A stretch of 64,000 bases of DNA from positions 3,844,001 through 3,908,000 of the forward strand of contig NZ_CP077092.1 of NCBI RefSeq assembly GCF_014268585.2, in the 5' to 3' direction. The notes below the pieces were generated by a model that had not been told where the DNA came from, made no database searches, and saw nothing but the letters and a program-made list of their open reading frames with translations. This document shows, in pieces, positions 18,518-28,092 of this stretch. The DNA comes from Pseudomonas iranensis. GTDB lineage: Bacteria; Pseudomonadota; Gammaproteobacteria; Pseudomonadales; Pseudomonadaceae. Every line of letters begins with the position of its first letter. Within the stretch, counting starts at the first letter, position 1. A program made the translations under genes and the position numbers.

Positions 18518-19138
18518 TCAAGGCTCCAGCCCGATCCCGCGCAAAATCACACCCGTCACGGTCTGCACCGCCCGCTCGAACTGCATATCCGACAACGGCT
18601 GATGATCATTGAGAATGTTCACCTGATGATCGAAGTCGGCGTAGTGCTGGGTCGACGCCCAGATCATGTACAGCAACCCCGAGGGCTCCACCGGCAGAAT
18701 CCGCTTGTCCTCGACCCACTGACGAATCTTCGCTTCCTTCATCTTCGCCCAGTCATACAGGCTCGCATCCAGCGCCTCGCCCAGGGTCGGCGCGCCGTGG
18801 ATGATTTCGTTGGCCCAGACCTTCGAGCCATAGGGCCGGCTGCGTGAGTGGTTCATCTTGGCGCGGATGTAACTGCTCAGCACCACGCGCGGGTCGTCGA
18901 ACATCTCGAAGCACAGCGCGTCCTGCTTCCACACTTCCAATAAATCGAACAGCACTGCGCTGTAGAGCTCGCTCTTGGTGCTGAAGTAGTAATGCAGATT
19001 GGAACGCGGCAACTGCACTTCGGCAGCGATGTCCGCCATGGCGGTGCTGCCGAAGCCTTTTTCGGCGAAAACCTTTTCCGCCGCCAGCAGGATTTTCTCG
19101 ACGTTACTGCGGCGAATTTCGATCTTGTGATTGCCCAT
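18518..19138 (-). CDS. TetR/AcrR regulator, RutR-like
   Basis: 206 residues: an N-terminal TetR helix-turn-helix (about 12-58, with GFGSTAMADIAAEVQL and SNLHYYFSTKSELY) and a C-terminal ligand domain. The segment LLYMIWASTQHYADFD closely matches the signature I remember from E. coli RutR, the uracil-responsive regulator. It should control the pyrimidine locus it adjoins, with uracil or thymine as effector; this is inference from family and place. The ATG at 19138 has GGGAG upstream. The longer frame to 19225 lacks a start signal. Confidence 0.85.
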   Translation of the reverse strand: MGNHKIEIRRSNVEKILLAAEKVFAEKGFGSTAMADIAAEVQLPRSNLHYYFSTKSELYSAVLFDLLEVWKQDALCFEMFDDPRVVLSSYIRAKMNHSRSRPYGSKVWANEIIHGAPTLGEALDASLYDWAKMKEAKIRQWVEDKRILPVEPSGLLYMIWASTQHYADFDHQVNILNDHQPLSDMQFERAVQTVTGVILRGIGLEP

Positions 19139-19228
19139 GTGGGCTCCCTGACAACAGCGTTGCGCAAGACTAGCATCCGCTCTGATCCGGGCGCGACCGC
19201 CGCCAACAAAACTTCGCAGGTACAAGCG

Positions 19229-20251
19229 CTATGGCACAGCGCTCACATCGATAGGCGTGGGTTCACTCACGCCCAGATTACCTTCGACCTGCCCGGCCAT
19301 GTGCAGCGTGCCGGCCATCACCCCCGTGGTCGGATTCTGCAGCAGCTTCTGCCAGGCCTTGTCGAAGGTGTTGCCGAGGCTGCTGCGGATCAGCGCTTCG
19401 CTGTCGGGGCGGTCGTTGGCCTGGATGATGGCGCGAATGCCGGCAACGCCGACCGAAATCATCGCCCCGGCCAGTTTTCCGGCTGCTGCCGCCACTGCAC
19501 TGGCGGCGCCGCGCGGGGCCATTTCCGCTTCGATGCGCTGGCTGGCGCGCTTGGCCACCGGGGCCATCGCCGCGTCGGTGGAAGAGATGCCCTTGGCGCC
19601 GCCGTCGGTGTGGATCTTGTCGATCAGTGCGGCGTACGCCGGGAGGGTGTTGAGCGGCTCGGTGCTGATGACTTTGAACAGCGACGCATCCCGCGCCGGC
19701 GGCGGGCCTAGGGCGATGGCCGGGATCTTCTGCAAGCGTCCGTTGAGCTGCGCAATCGGCACACCGTGACGCTGGGCGATGAGCGGCATCTGCTGCGCCA
19801 TCAACTGCGCATAGAACGCCGTGGCCTGCGCCAGAATCGCATCCGGATCGATCTCCACGGCGACCGGCGCGAGGACTTTTTCCTGATATTGCTCAAGCAG
19901 ATACGCCGCCAGCCGTTTCGCCGAAGCGTCCTGCTCGCCGCCGGCGCTGATCGTGTACCAACTGACCTTCATCGACAGCCATTCCTGGGTCCAGTAGCTG
20001 CTGAACCAGGGGATGAAATTTTCTTCAGTTTGCTGATAGACCCGAGTGCGCCAATGTTCCATCGAGCCACGGGCGAACAGCTTGACCTGCTCGGTGGCCT
20101 GCTGCGAAGCGCTGAGGATCTCGCGGTCGATCTGCTGCCAGGTTTGCGCCGACACCACCACCGCCTGCGGCGCACTCACCGGCGCCCGGGCCGAAGTGGC
20201 GCAGCCGGCCAGCAAAAGCAGTGCGGCGACGACCAGCGCGCGCGGGTTCAC
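19229..20251 (-). CDS. Large lipoprotein of unknown function
   Basis: A 340-residue protein. The GTG at 20251 with AAGGA 10 nt upstream gives a short lipoprotein signal (VVAALLLLAGCATS; lipobox LAGC). The mature part is mostly helical and Ala/Gln-rich, with a conserved-looking aromatic patch (FIPWFSSYWTQEWLSMKVSWY) and a Gly/Ala-rich hydrophobic stretch (GAASAVAAAAGKLAGAMISV) near residue 260. I do not recognise the family. Extending the frame to 20422 would translate a REP element, so that start is rejected. Confidence 0.7.
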   Translation of the reverse strand: MNPRALVVAALLLLAGCATSARAPVSAPQAVVVSAQTWQQIDREILSASQQATEQVKLFARGSMEHWRTRVYQQTEENFIPWFSSYWTQEWLSMKVSWYTISAGGEQDASAKRLAAYLLEQYQEKVLAPVAVEIDPDAILAQATAFYAQLMAQQMPLIAQRHGVPIAQLNGRLQKIPAIALGPPPARDASLFKVISTEPLNTLPAYAALIDKIHTDGGAKGISSTDAAMAPVAKRASQRIEAEMAPRGAASAVAAAAGKLAGAMISVGVAGIRAIIQANDRPDSEALIRSSLGNTFDKAWQKLLQNPTTGVMAGTLHMAGQVEGNLGVSEPTPIDVSAVP

Positions 20252-20334
20252 GGTGGTGGTGTCCTTTGGCTTGGGGAGGTGCAGGTTTGAGTATAGGTGG
20301 GTCAGTCGATTTCGATGCTGAAGGTTCCGGCCTC

Positions 20335-20400
20335 TTCGCGAGCAGGCTCGCTCCCAAATTTGAAATGTGTTGCACCTGTGGGAGCGAGCCTGCTCGCGAA
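20335..20400. repeat. REP pair (BIME), converging orientation
   Basis: TTCGCGAGCAGGCTCGCTCC at 20335, slightly altered at its end, and GTGGGAGCGAGCCTGCTCGC at 20378, 20 nt apart. It lies upstream of the lipoprotein gene. Confidence 0.9.
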
Positions 20401-20529
20401 GGCGCCAACAGCAGCACCACAAACCTCAACCATCACCACCATCGATATCCACCATCGCCACGATTGCCTTCCGCCCTCCCATGATGAAAGGCACGATTGA
20501 CTCATCCGAAACACAGAGGCGTTCACACC

Positions 20530-20811
20530 ATGATCCACACCCAAGTCACCCTCTCCGTGAGTTTCCCGGTGTTCGGCAGCAACTACTACCAACAGCACGT
20601 CGTGCCGCGCAAGGCGCAGACGCTGGTGTTCAACAAGGATTTCGACGATCTGCTGATGCCCGCCGCCAGCAACCATTTCAGCAATGAAGTGGTCGGCCTC
20701 AACGATCAGTTCCGTTTTCTGAGCGACATACTCGCCACCCATTTGCTCGATCACGAGGCCTCGGTGCCTGCGCGATCCCGCGTCCAGGCGAACGCTCGTT
20801 TTTTCAGCTGA
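20530..20811 (+). CDS. Small conserved-looking protein of unknown function
   Basis: A 93-residue soluble protein, no signal peptide, starting MIHTQVTLSVSFPVFGSNYY. The ATG at 20530 has GAGG about 9 nt upstream; an in-frame TTG at 20497 is less likely. It has no cysteines and no domain I recognise. A 12-bp stem follows the stop, so it is probably a single-gene transcript. Confidence 0.55.
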   Translation: MIHTQVTLSVSFPVFGSNYYQQHVVPRKAQTLVFNKDFDDLLMPAASNHFSNEVVGLNDQFRFLSDILATHLLDHEASVPARSRVQANARFFS

Positions 20812-20823
20812 AGGCTGATGCAC

Positions 20824-20854
20824 AGAGGGCGTTCCTTTGACGGGAACGCCCTCT
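20824..20854 (+). terminator. Hairpin between convergent small genes
   Basis: AGAGGGCGTTCC and GGAACGCCCTCT form a perfect 12-bp stem around tttgacg, 13 nt after the 93-aa gene and 9 nt before the end of the convergent lipoprotein gene. The T run is weak (tcattc), so a bidirectional but leaky terminator is the best reading. Confidence 0.6.
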
Positions 20855-20862
20855 TCATTCAA

Positions 20863-21069
20863 TCAGTCATCATCGCGATCACGGTGATAACGACGGCCAT
20901 CGCGGCGGTCGTCATCGCGGTCGTCCCAGCGCCGGTCATGGTCGTAATAGCGGCCATGGTCGCGGTCGTAGTGCCGGCCATGGCGGTGGTCATCATCAAA
21001 ATCCGCAATACAGCCGCTCAGCAATACGGCGGCGGTCACAGTGAGCAGCATGGTTGTCGCTTGCTTCAT
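20863..21069 (-). CDS. Small lipoprotein with Asp/His/Arg-rich tail
   Basis: 68 residues. A lipoprotein signal (MLLTVTAAVLLSGCIADF; lipobox LSGC) precedes a tail of about 45 residues made almost only of Asp, His, Arg and Tyr (for example DDDHRHGRHYDRDHGRYYD). Asp right after the lipobox region could favour inner-membrane retention, but it is at +4, not +2. The repetitive tail could bind divalent metal or polyanions, or be disordered; this is speculative. It is monocistronic, transcribed away from lldP. Confidence 0.6.
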   Translation of the reverse strand: MKQATTMLLTVTAAVLLSGCIADFDDDHRHGRHYDRDHGRYYDHDRRWDDRDDDRRDGRRYHRDRDDD

Positions 21070-21313
21070 TCAACACTTCCCTAAAACCCAAGGTCTTGAC
21101 GACGGAAATCGCCACGCTGCCCGCGTCTTCGGGACGCAGTGCGCGCAGCCGCAGATACGACCGGGCAAAAGCGCGTTGATTCAGTGGCCACTATCGACCG
21201 TTTGTCGGCTCGTTCGTCGCAGCCGAACAGCGGCGTAACGCCACCTATACTGCTTGCAACCTACCCCCATGCAATGGATCTGCGCCCTCAATAACAATAA
21301 GCAGAGGTGGATC

Positions 21314-23068
21314 ATGGTCTGGCAGCAAATCTACGACCCGTTCGGCAACCCGGTACTCTCCACGCTGATGGCCGCAGTGCCGGTAGTGGTGATGCTCGCG
21401 GCGCTGGCGTTCTTTCACGTCAAGGCGCATCTGGCGGCGCTGTTGGCGCTGGCGTCGGCCCTGCTGATCTCGATCTTCGCCTTCGACATGCCGGCGGGCA
21501 TGGCCGGTTCGGCGGCATTGTTCGGCGCGGCGAATGGCTTGCTGCCGATCGGCTGGATTGTGCTCAACATCATCTTTCTGCATCGCCTGACCACCGAAAA
21601 CGGTTCGTTCAAAGTGCTGCAGGACTCCCTCGCGCGCATCACCGATGATCGACGCTTGCAGTTGCTGCTGATCGCCTTCTGCTTTGGTGCATTCTTCGAA
21701 GGTGCGGCAGGCTTTGGCACGCCGGTGGCGGTGACCGGGGCGATTCTGATCGGCCTGGGTTTTTCGCCATTGGCCGCATCGGGTCTGGCGCTGATCGCCA
21801 ACACTGCGCCAGTGGCTTTCGGTGCGCTGGGCACGCCGATCATCACCCTGGCCAAAGTCACCGGGCTGGACGAGATGGAGCTGTCGATGATGGTCGGCCG
21901 GCAGTTGCCGTTCTTCTCGGTGTTGGTGCCGTTCTGGTTGATCTGGGCGTTTGCCGGGTGGCGCAAGATGCTTGAGGTGTGGCCGGCGATTCTGGTGGCT
22001 GGAGTGAGTTTCGCCATCCCGCAATTTCTCGTCTCGAACTACCACGGGCCGATGCTGGTGGACGTCATCGCTGCGCTGATTTCCATGGCCTGCTTGACGC
22101 TGTTCCTCAAGGTGTGGAAACCGGCGACCATCCACACTTCGGCAGCGCTGTCCGGGCGCGTCGACAACTCCAAGGTCGACGAAGAAACAGTCACCGCCAG
22201 CGCTGCGTTCAGCGATCAGGCGCGCCCGGCCGTGATGCGTGCGTGGATGCCGTGGATCATTCTCACGGTGTTCGTGTTTGCGTGGGGCACGCAGGGCTTC
22301 AAGAACATGTTCGATACGCGCCCGGTGATCGACCCGGTCACGCAATCGGCCAAGCTCGACCCGCAAGGCAAACCGGTGCGCGAGGCCAACCCGATCTTCG
22401 CCCCAGCGGTGACCTTCACCGGTCTGCACCTGCAAATAGAAAAAGTACCGCCGGTTGTCGCGGCGCCGAAAGCCGAGGAAGCGATTTACAAGTTCACCTG
22501 GCTGACCGCGACCGGCAGCGGGATTTTGCTGGCGGCGATTGTCGGCGGTCTGCTGATGGGTTATTCGATCCCGCAACTGATCAAGCAGTACCTACGCACG
22601 TTGTGGGTGGTGCGATTTTCGTTGATCACGATTGCGGCGATGCTGGCGCTGGGCTTCCTCACGCGCTATTCGGGGCTGGATGCGACCATGGGCCTGGCAT
22701 TTGCGGCGACGGGGATTTTCTACCCCATGTTTGGCACCCTGCTCGGCTGGCTGGGGGTGGCGCTGACCGGCTCGGACACCGCTTCGAACGTGCTGTTTGG
22801 CGGCCTGCAACGAGTGACCTCGGAACAGCTGGGTATCAGTCCGGTGCTGATGGCGGCGGCGAACAGTTCCGGTGGCGTGATGGGCAAGATGGTCGATGCG
22901 CAGTCGATCGTCGTCGCCTCCACCGCGACCCGCTGGTACGGGCATGAGGGCGAGATCCTGCGTTACGTGTTCTTCCACTCGATCGTACTGGCGATCCTGG
23001 TCGGCGGGCTGGTGACGTTGCAGGCGTATGTCGCACCGTTTACCTCGATGGTTGTAGGTGGGCATTAG
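21314..23068 (+). CDS. lldP: L-lactate permease
   Basis: A 584-residue LctP-family proton symporter with about thirteen membrane spans for lactate (and glycolate) uptake. Motifs I recognise include FGAFFEGAAGFGTPVAVTGA, ANTAPVAFGALGTPI and LTGSDTASNVLFG. The ATG at 21314 has GAGGTGG just upstream; the frame extends to 21254 without a better signal. No lactate dehydrogenase or LldR lies beside it here, so it may be regulated separately or serve a different hydroxy acid. Confidence 0.9.
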   Translation: MVWQQIYDPFGNPVLSTLMAAVPVVVMLAALAFFHVKAHLAALLALASALLISIFAFDMPAGMAGSAALFGAANGLLPIGWIVLNIIFLHRLTTENGSFKVLQDSLARITDDRRLQLLLIAFCFGAFFEGAAGFGTPVAVTGAILIGLGFSPLAASGLALIANTAPVAFGALGTPIITLAKVTGLDEMELSMMVGRQLPFFSVLVPFWLIWAFAGWRKMLEVWPAILVAGVSFAIPQFLVSNYHGPMLVDVIAALISMACLTLFLKVWKPATIHTSAALSGRVDNSKVDEETVTASAAFSDQARPAVMRAWMPWIILTVFVFAWGTQGFKNMFDTRPVIDPVTQSAKLDPQGKPVREANPIFAPAVTFTGLHLQIEKVPPVVAAPKAEEAIYKFTWLTATGSGILLAAIVGGLLMGYSIPQLIKQYLRTLWVVRFSLITIAAMLALGFLTRYSGLDATMGLAFAATGIFYPMFGTLLGWLGVALTGSDTASNVLFGGLQRVTSEQLGISPVLMAAANSSGGVMGKMVDAQSIVVASTATRWYGHEGEILRYVFFHSIVLAILVGGLVTLQAYVAPFTSMVVGGH

Positions 23069-23093
23069 ATTCAGAGTGAACGCGTCGGCCTCA

Positions 23094-23248
23094 TCGCTGG
23101 CAAGCCAGCTCCCACAGGTTTTGATGTTGTGAATGCAATTGGATTAACAAGTCGGAACCCTGTGGGAGCTGGCTTGCCAGCGATAGCGGTGTGTCAGTCG
23201 AATCAGTATCAACTGACACACCGCTATCGCGAGCAGGCTCACTCCTAC
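23094..23248. repeat. Composite REP cluster with a second REP variant
   Basis: TCGCTGGCAAGCCAGCTCCC at 23094 and its inverse GTGGGAGCTGGCTTGCCAGC at 23162 are the 'aagccagctccc' REP subtype. A 17-bp perfect stem, gatagcggtgtgtcagt / actgacacaccgctatc (23182-23228), leads to a diverged unit of the common subtype (23227-23248). Three units in one intergenic region suggest stepwise build-up. Confidence 0.85.
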
Positions 23249-23426
23249 AGGTTTTTTGTGTGATCTGCAGATTGATGAGCTCAGCACATAACTCTTTAGC
23301 GCAAATCCGACAAAACCTTTTCCCTCCCGCTGCGGTCACTCCTTTTACGAGACTGGCATGCATGCCGGCGCGCCCGTTTGGGCCTTTTGCAATCCTGCCG
23401 CCCGATGAGAGACAAGGAATCGAACC

Positions 23427-24050
23427 ATGCCGATTTCCCGACGCAATTTCATGATCCTCGGCGCCGTAACCGCGACGGCGTTCGCCATGCCCCCCTTTAT
23501 CAGCCTCAAGGCCTACGCGGCCAGTCTGGAGCAACCGGCCATGAGTAAAGTGACCCTGCAAGTCAACGGTAAACCGCAAACCCTCGAAGTAGACACCCGC
23601 ACTACCCTGCTCGACGCCCTGCGCGAACACCTGCACCTGACCGGCACCAAGAAAGGCTGCGACCACGGCCAGTGCGGCGCCTGCACGGTGATCGCCGATG
23701 GTCGGCGGATCAACTCCTGCCTGACCCTGGCAGTGATGCACGACGGCAGTGAGGTGACCACCATCGAAGGCCTCGGCATGCCGGACAAGCTGCACCCGAT
23801 GCAGGCCGCGTTCATCAAGCACGACGGTTACCAGTGCGGCTATTGCACCCCTGGGCAGATCTGCTCGGCGGTCGCCGTGCTCAAGGAAATCCGCGACGGT
23901 ATCCCCAGCCACGTCAGCCCGAGCCTGACCGAGCCGCCGAAACTGATTGCCGCCGAACTGCAGGAGCGCATGAGCGGCAATATCTGCCGCTGTGGCGCTT
24001 ACTCGAACATCATCGAAGCCATCACTGAAGTCGCGGAGGTGCCGGCATGA
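23427..24050 (+). CDS. paoA: Aldehyde oxidoreductase 2Fe-2S subunit, Tat-exported
   Basis: 207 residues. A twin-arginine leader ([20 protein letters not shown]) is followed by the xanthine-oxidase-family small subunit. The plant-ferredoxin cluster is [11 protein letters not shown] (C78, C83, C86) with C98. The second cluster uses C137, C140 (CGYC) and C187, C189 (NICRCGAY). It carries electrons from the molybdenum site in a periplasmic aldehyde-detoxifying complex. Its TGA overlaps the next ATG by 4 nt (ATGA), so the three subunits are coupled. Confidence 0.9.
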   Translation: MPISRRNFMILGAVTATAFAMPPFISLKAYAASLEQPAMSKVTLQVNGKPQTLEVDTRTTLLDALREHLHLTGTKKGCDHGQCGACTVIADGRRINSCLTLAVMHDGSEVTTIEGLGMPDKLHPMQAAFIKHDGYQCGYCTPGQICSAVAVLKEIRDGIPSHVSPSLTEPPKLIAAELQERMSGNICRCGAYSNIIEAITEVAEVPA

Positions 24051-25003
24051 GAGCCTTCAATTACAGCCGCGCCGACTCGCCTGCCGCAGCCGCTTCCCAG
24101 GCTGCGCAAGTCGAGGGCGCCAAGTTCATCGCCGGCGGCACCAACCTGCTCGACCTGATGAAACTCGACATCGAAACCCCGGTACACCTGATCGACATCA
24201 ACCACCTCGGCCTGGACCAGATCGAAGCCACGCCCGAAGGCGGACTGCGCATCGGTGCGCTGGTACGCAACACCGATTTGGCCGCCGACGCGCGCGTGCG
24301 CAAGGACTACGCCCTGCTCTCCCGCGCCTTGCTCGCCGGGGCTTCCGGGCAGCTGCGCAACATGGCGACCACCGCCGGCAACCTGCTGCAACGCACCCGC
24401 TGCCCGTACTTTTACGACACCCACCAGGCCTGCAACAAACGCAACCCCGGCAGTGGCTGCGCGGCGATCGGCGGGGTCACCCGGCAACTCGGAATCATTG
24501 GCGTCAGCGACGCTTGCATCGCCACCCACCCGAGCGACATGGCCATCGCCATGCGCGCGCTGGATGCGCAGATCGAAACGGTCAAGCCTGACGGCAGCAC
24601 GCGCAGCATTCCCATGGCGGATTTCCATCAATTGCCGGGCAACACGCCGCACATCGAAACCAGTCTCACACCCGGTGAATTCATCACCGCCGTGACCCTG
24701 CCGGCACCGGTCGGCGGCACGCACATTTATCACAAAGTCCGCGACCGCTCGTCTTACGCGTTTGCCTTGGTCTCGGTCGGTCTGATCCTGCAAAAGGACG
24801 GCACCGGGCGCGTCGCCGTCGGCGGCGTTGCGCCGAAACCGTGGCGGGTCGAAGCCGCTGAAGCGCTGTTGCCCAAGGGCGCCAAAGCGGTCAGCGAACG
24901 CCTGCTTGAGGGCGCAACACCCACCGATGACAACCAATTCAAACTGACACTGGTCGAGCGCACGCTGGCTTCGGTGTTGGCGCAAGCGAGGGAAACCGCA
25001 TGA
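24047..25003 (+). CDS. paoB: Aldehyde oxidoreductase FAD-binding subunit
   Basis: A 318-residue medium subunit of the xanthine dehydrogenase family. The FAD pyrophosphate loop [13 protein letters not shown] starts near residue 27; [21 protein letters not shown] follows in the middle. The latter with CPYF...[12 protein letters not shown] resembles the extra 4Fe-4S site known in E. coli PaoB. It passes electrons between the 2Fe-2S subunit and the final acceptor. Both ends overlap neighbours by 4 nt. No signal peptide, so it would be co-exported with PaoA. Confidence 0.9.
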   Translation: MRAFNYSRADSPAAAASQAAQVEGAKFIAGGTNLLDLMKLDIETPVHLIDINHLGLDQIEATPEGGLRIGALVRNTDLAADARVRKDYALLSRALLAGASGQLRNMATTAGNLLQRTRCPYFYDTHQACNKRNPGSGCAAIGGVTRQLGIIGVSDACIATHPSDMAIAMRALDAQIETVKPDGSTRSIPMADFHQLPGNTPHIETSLTPGEFITAVTLPAPVGGTHIYHKVRDRSSYAFALVSVGLILQKDGTGRVAVGGVAPKPWRVEAAEALLPKGAKAVSERLLEGATPTDDNQFKLTLVERTLASVLAQARETA

Positions 25004-27198
25004 AATTCGACACGCCCGCCACCACCAATCCCATCGACCGCCTGAGGGTCGTCGGCCAGCCCACCGAGCGCATCGAAGGCCCGTTGAAAACCAGCGGCCA
25101 GGCCACTTACGCCTACGAGCAACATGAAGCAGCGGCCAATCAGGCCTACGGCTTCATGGTTGACTCGGCGATTGCCAAAGGCCGAATCAAAGCCATTCAT
25201 CTCGACGAAGCCAAAGCCGCGCCCGGCGTGCTGGCGATCGTCACTGCCGAGAACGCCGGCAAGCTCGACAAAGGCGATTACAACGCCGCGCATCTGCTCG
25301 CGGGTCCCGAAGTGCAGCATTACCAGCAAGCCGTTGCGCTGGTGGTTGCCGAAACCTTCGAACAGGCCCGTGCCGCCGCGCAATTGGTCAGGGTCGATTA
25401 CGAGACCAGCGAAGGCAAGTTCGATCTCGCCAGCGTCAAAGACCTCGGCGTCGAGCCGAAAGACGAACTGCCGGACGTCAATCACGGCGACTTCGACAAG
25501 GCCTTCACCGCCGCGCCGGTGCAGTTCGATCAGACCTACACCACACCAGACCAGTCCCACGCGATGATGGAACCGCACGCCACACTCGCCGCGTGGAAAA
25601 ACGATCATCTGACCGTGTGGACTTCGAACCAGATGGTCGCCTGGAGTGTCGGTGACATCGCGAAAACCCTCGGCCTGCCGAAGGAAAAAGTCCGATTGGT
25701 CTCGCCGTACATCGGCGGTGGTTTCGGCGGCAAGCTGTTCATCCGCGCCGACGTGATCCTCGCCGCTCTCGGCGCGCGCATGGCGGGGCGGCCGGTGAAA
25801 GTCGCCCTCGCCCGCCCGCAAATGGCCAACAACACCACCCATCGCCCGGCAACGATTCAGCGCATCCGCATGGGCGCCACGGCGGACGGCAAACTGACCG
25901 CCATCGCCCATGAAGGCTGGTCAGGCAACCTCGCTGACGGCAAGGTCGAACTGGCCGCGCAACCGAGCCAGTTGCTCTACGCCGCAGAAAACCGCCGCGT
26001 CAGCATGCGCCTCGCACCGCTCGACCTGCCTGAAGGCAACGCCATGCGCGCGCCGGGTGAAGCGCCGGGGCTGATGGTGCTGGAAATCGCCATGGACGAA
26101 ATGGCCGAACAACTGAAGATGGACCCGGTGCTGTTCCGCATCGCTAACGACACACAAGTCGACCCGGTGAAAACCGAGCGGCCGTTCTCCCAACGCCAAC
26201 TGGTCAAATGCCTGCAGATCGGCGCGGAGAAATTCGGCTGGGATCAGCGCAAGGCGCAACCGGGCAGCCGTCGTGAAGGCCGGTGGCTGATCGGCATGGG
26301 CGTGGCGGCGGCGTTTCGCAACAACCTACTGGTCAAGTCCGGCGCCCGCGTACGCCTGGAGCGCGACGGCAAGGTGGTTGTCGAAACGGACATGACCGAC
26401 ATCGGTACCGGCAGCTACACGATCATCGCGCAGACCGCTGCCGAGATGATGGGCGTTGGTCTCCATGATGTGGTGGTGCGTCTGGGCGATTCGGACTTCC
26501 CGGTGTCGGCCGGTTCCGGTGGCCAGTTCGGCGGCAACTGCTCGACCGCCGGGGTCTACGCTGCGTGCGTGAAACTGCGCGAAGCGGTGGCGCAGAAGCT
26601 GGGGCTGGCGGCAGATCAGGCGGAGTTTGCCGATGGTCAGGTGCGCGTCGGCAGCAAGAGCCTGCCGCTGCGCAACGCGGCTGAAGACGGCGCATTGGTC
26701 GGCGAGGACAGCATCGAGTTCGGTGATCTGGCCGAGAAATATCAGCAATCGACCTTCGGCGCGCATTTCGTCGAAGTCGCCGTCGATGCCGCCACTGGCG
26801 AAGTTCGCGTACGGCGCATGCTCGCGGTTTGCGCTGCCGGGCGAATTCTCAACCCGACGTCGGCGCGCAGTCAGGTGATCGGCGCGATGACCATGGGCGT
26901 CGGCGCGGCGTTGATGGAAGAGCTGGCGGTGGACAAGCGCCTGGGCTTTTTCGTCAACCATGACCTCGCCGGGTATGAGGTGCCGGTGCACGCCGACATT
27001 CCGCATCAGGAAGTGATTTTCCTCGAAGAAACCGACCCGATTTCATCACCGATGAAGGCCAAAGGCGTGGGTGAATTGGGGATTTGCGGCGTGAGCGCGG
27101 CGGTGGCGAATGCGATCTACAACGCCACCGGCGCGAGGGTGCGGGAATATCCGATTACGCTGGACAAGATTCTTGATTCGTTGCCGGAGATGATCTGA
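25000..27198 (+). CDS. paoC: Aldehyde oxidoreductase molybdenum-binding subunit
   Basis: A 732-residue large subunit that binds the molybdenum-pterin cofactor and oxidises aldehydes to acids. Motifs include the gating block [23 protein letters not shown] for the cofactor, [10 protein letters not shown], and a C-terminal [21 protein letters not shown] that supplies the conserved catalytic Glu. It starts with ATGA overlap on paoB. The XdhC-like insertion chaperone (PaoD) that usually follows is absent; instead a repeat and a convergent cupin gene follow. Confidence 0.9.
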   Translation: MKFDTPATTNPIDRLRVVGQPTERIEGPLKTSGQATYAYEQHEAAANQAYGFMVDSAIAKGRIKAIHLDEAKAAPGVLAIVTAENAGKLDKGDYNAAHLLAGPEVQHYQQAVALVVAETFEQARAAAQLVRVDYETSEGKFDLASVKDLGVEPKDELPDVNHGDFDKAFTAAPVQFDQTYTTPDQSHAMMEPHATLAAWKNDHLTVWTSNQMVAWSVGDIAKTLGLPKEKVRLVSPYIGGGFGGKLFIRADVILAALGARMAGRPVKVALARPQMANNTTHRPATIQRIRMGATADGKLTAIAHEGWSGNLADGKVELAAQPSQLLYAAENRRVSMRLAPLDLPEGNAMRAPGEAPGLMVLEIAMDEMAEQLKMDPVLFRIANDTQVDPVKTERPFSQRQLVKCLQIGAEKFGWDQRKAQPGSRREGRWLIGMGVAAAFRNNLLVKSGARVRLERDGKVVVETDMTDIGTGSYTIIAQTAAEMMGVGLHDVVVRLGDSDFPVSAGSGGQFGGNCSTAGVYAACVKLREAVAQKLGLAADQAEFADGQVRVGSKSLPLRNAAEDGALVGEDSIEFGDLAEKYQQSTFGAHFVEVAVDAATGEVRVRRMLAVCAAGRILNPTSARSQVIGAMTMGVGAALMEELAVDKRLGFFVNHDLAGYEVPVHADIPHQEVIFLEETDPISSPMKAKGVGELGICGVSAAVANAIYNATGARVREYPITLDKILDSLPEMI

Positions 27199-27207
27199 AG
27201 CGAAAAG

Positions 27208-27511
27208 CCTCACCCTAGCCCTCTCCCAAAGGGAGAGGGGACCGATCCGGGTATATTCAGGATGTGCAGCGACGTGAAAGTCTTTCTGTGTATCCATAAT
27301 CGCAACGGCAAGTTCAGGTCGATGCACATCGCAAGACACCTCGGTCGGCTCCCACTCCCCGGGAGACGCCTGGGGTGAGTCGCATGCTGTTAGCGCACCT
27401 GCATGGGGTGCTAGGGGTCGAGTGGATTCACCACCACGCTTGCAGAATGCCGAACGTCTCGAGCATCCCCCAATCGGCTCCCTCTCCCTCGGGAGAGGGC
27501 TGGGGTGAGGG
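27208..27511. repeat. Inverted repeat array of the CCCTCACCCTAGCCCTCTCC family
   Basis: 320 bp without a gene. The left unit cctcaccctagccctctccc starts 10 nt after paoC; the inverse unit gggagagggctggggtgagg ends at 27511. In between are a second partial right unit (27355-27376, gggagacgcctggggtgag) and copies of catcgcaagacacctcggtcggc-like sequence. The copy at 18.3 kb shares the same internal order, so this is one dispersed element. Confidence 0.8.
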
Positions 27512-27519
27512 ACGCGGTT

Positions 27520-27996
27520 TCACTCGGTCTTTGGATATTGCTCATCACCGACCTGCTCCATCCAGTCCACCACCTTGCCATCCAGCACTTCGGCAATCGC
27601 AATGTGACTCATCGCCGTCGTCGGCGTTGCCCCGTGCCAATGCTTGGCGCCCGGGGCAATCCACACGGTATCGCCCGGCCGGATTTCACGCACTGGCTGA
27701 CCCCACTCCTGCACGAACCCTGCCCCTGAAGTGACGATCAATGTCTGCCCCAGCGGATGGGTATGCCACGCCGTTCGCGCGCCAGGCTCAAAGGTCACGG
27801 TCGCGCCGCTGATCCGCGCCTCATCGGTGCCTTTGAACGGCGCATCCACCCGCACCGTGCCGGTAAACCATTCAGCCGGTCCTCTGGCCGACGGTTGCGA
27901 GCCATTCGGTGTGACCGTGACACGCGGATTTTCAGTGGCATACACCTCGCCAGCCAGCAGCGAGAGCGTCAGTGCAGAAGCAGCAATCGGGTTCAT
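27520..27996 (-). CDS. Exported cupin-domain protein
   Basis: A 158-residue single-cupin protein with a short signal-like N-terminus ([20 protein letters not shown]). Metal-ligand motifs are WHTHPLGQT (cupin motif 1, two His) and [11 protein letters not shown] (motif 2 His). It resembles the carboxymuconolactone/quercetin-dioxygenase-like cupins often placed opposite LysR genes. GGAGGA precedes the ATG at 27996; the longer frame to 28041 is rejected. It is divergent from a LysR gene 97 nt away, its probable regulator. Confidence 0.8.
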   Translation of the reverse strand: MNPIAASALTLSLLAGEVYATENPRVTVTPNGSQPSARGPAEWFTGTVRVDAPFKGTDEARISGATVTFEPGARTAWHTHPLGQTLIVTSGAGFVQEWGQPVREIRPGDTVWIAPGAKHWHGATPTTAMSHIAIAEVLDGKVVDWMEQVGDEQYPKTE

Positions 27997-28092
27997 GGCA
28001 TTTCCTCCAATAAGTGATGCAACCACTGTAGCGATCCGCACTCTTTGGATAATCGACTAGAATCCGAAAAAACTTATGCAGGACGATCATCA

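Noticed and set aside
21245..22576. 443-codon minus-strand frame over lldP
   Set aside because: Arg/Gln/His-rich shadow; the plus-strand permease has the expected membrane pattern and motifs.
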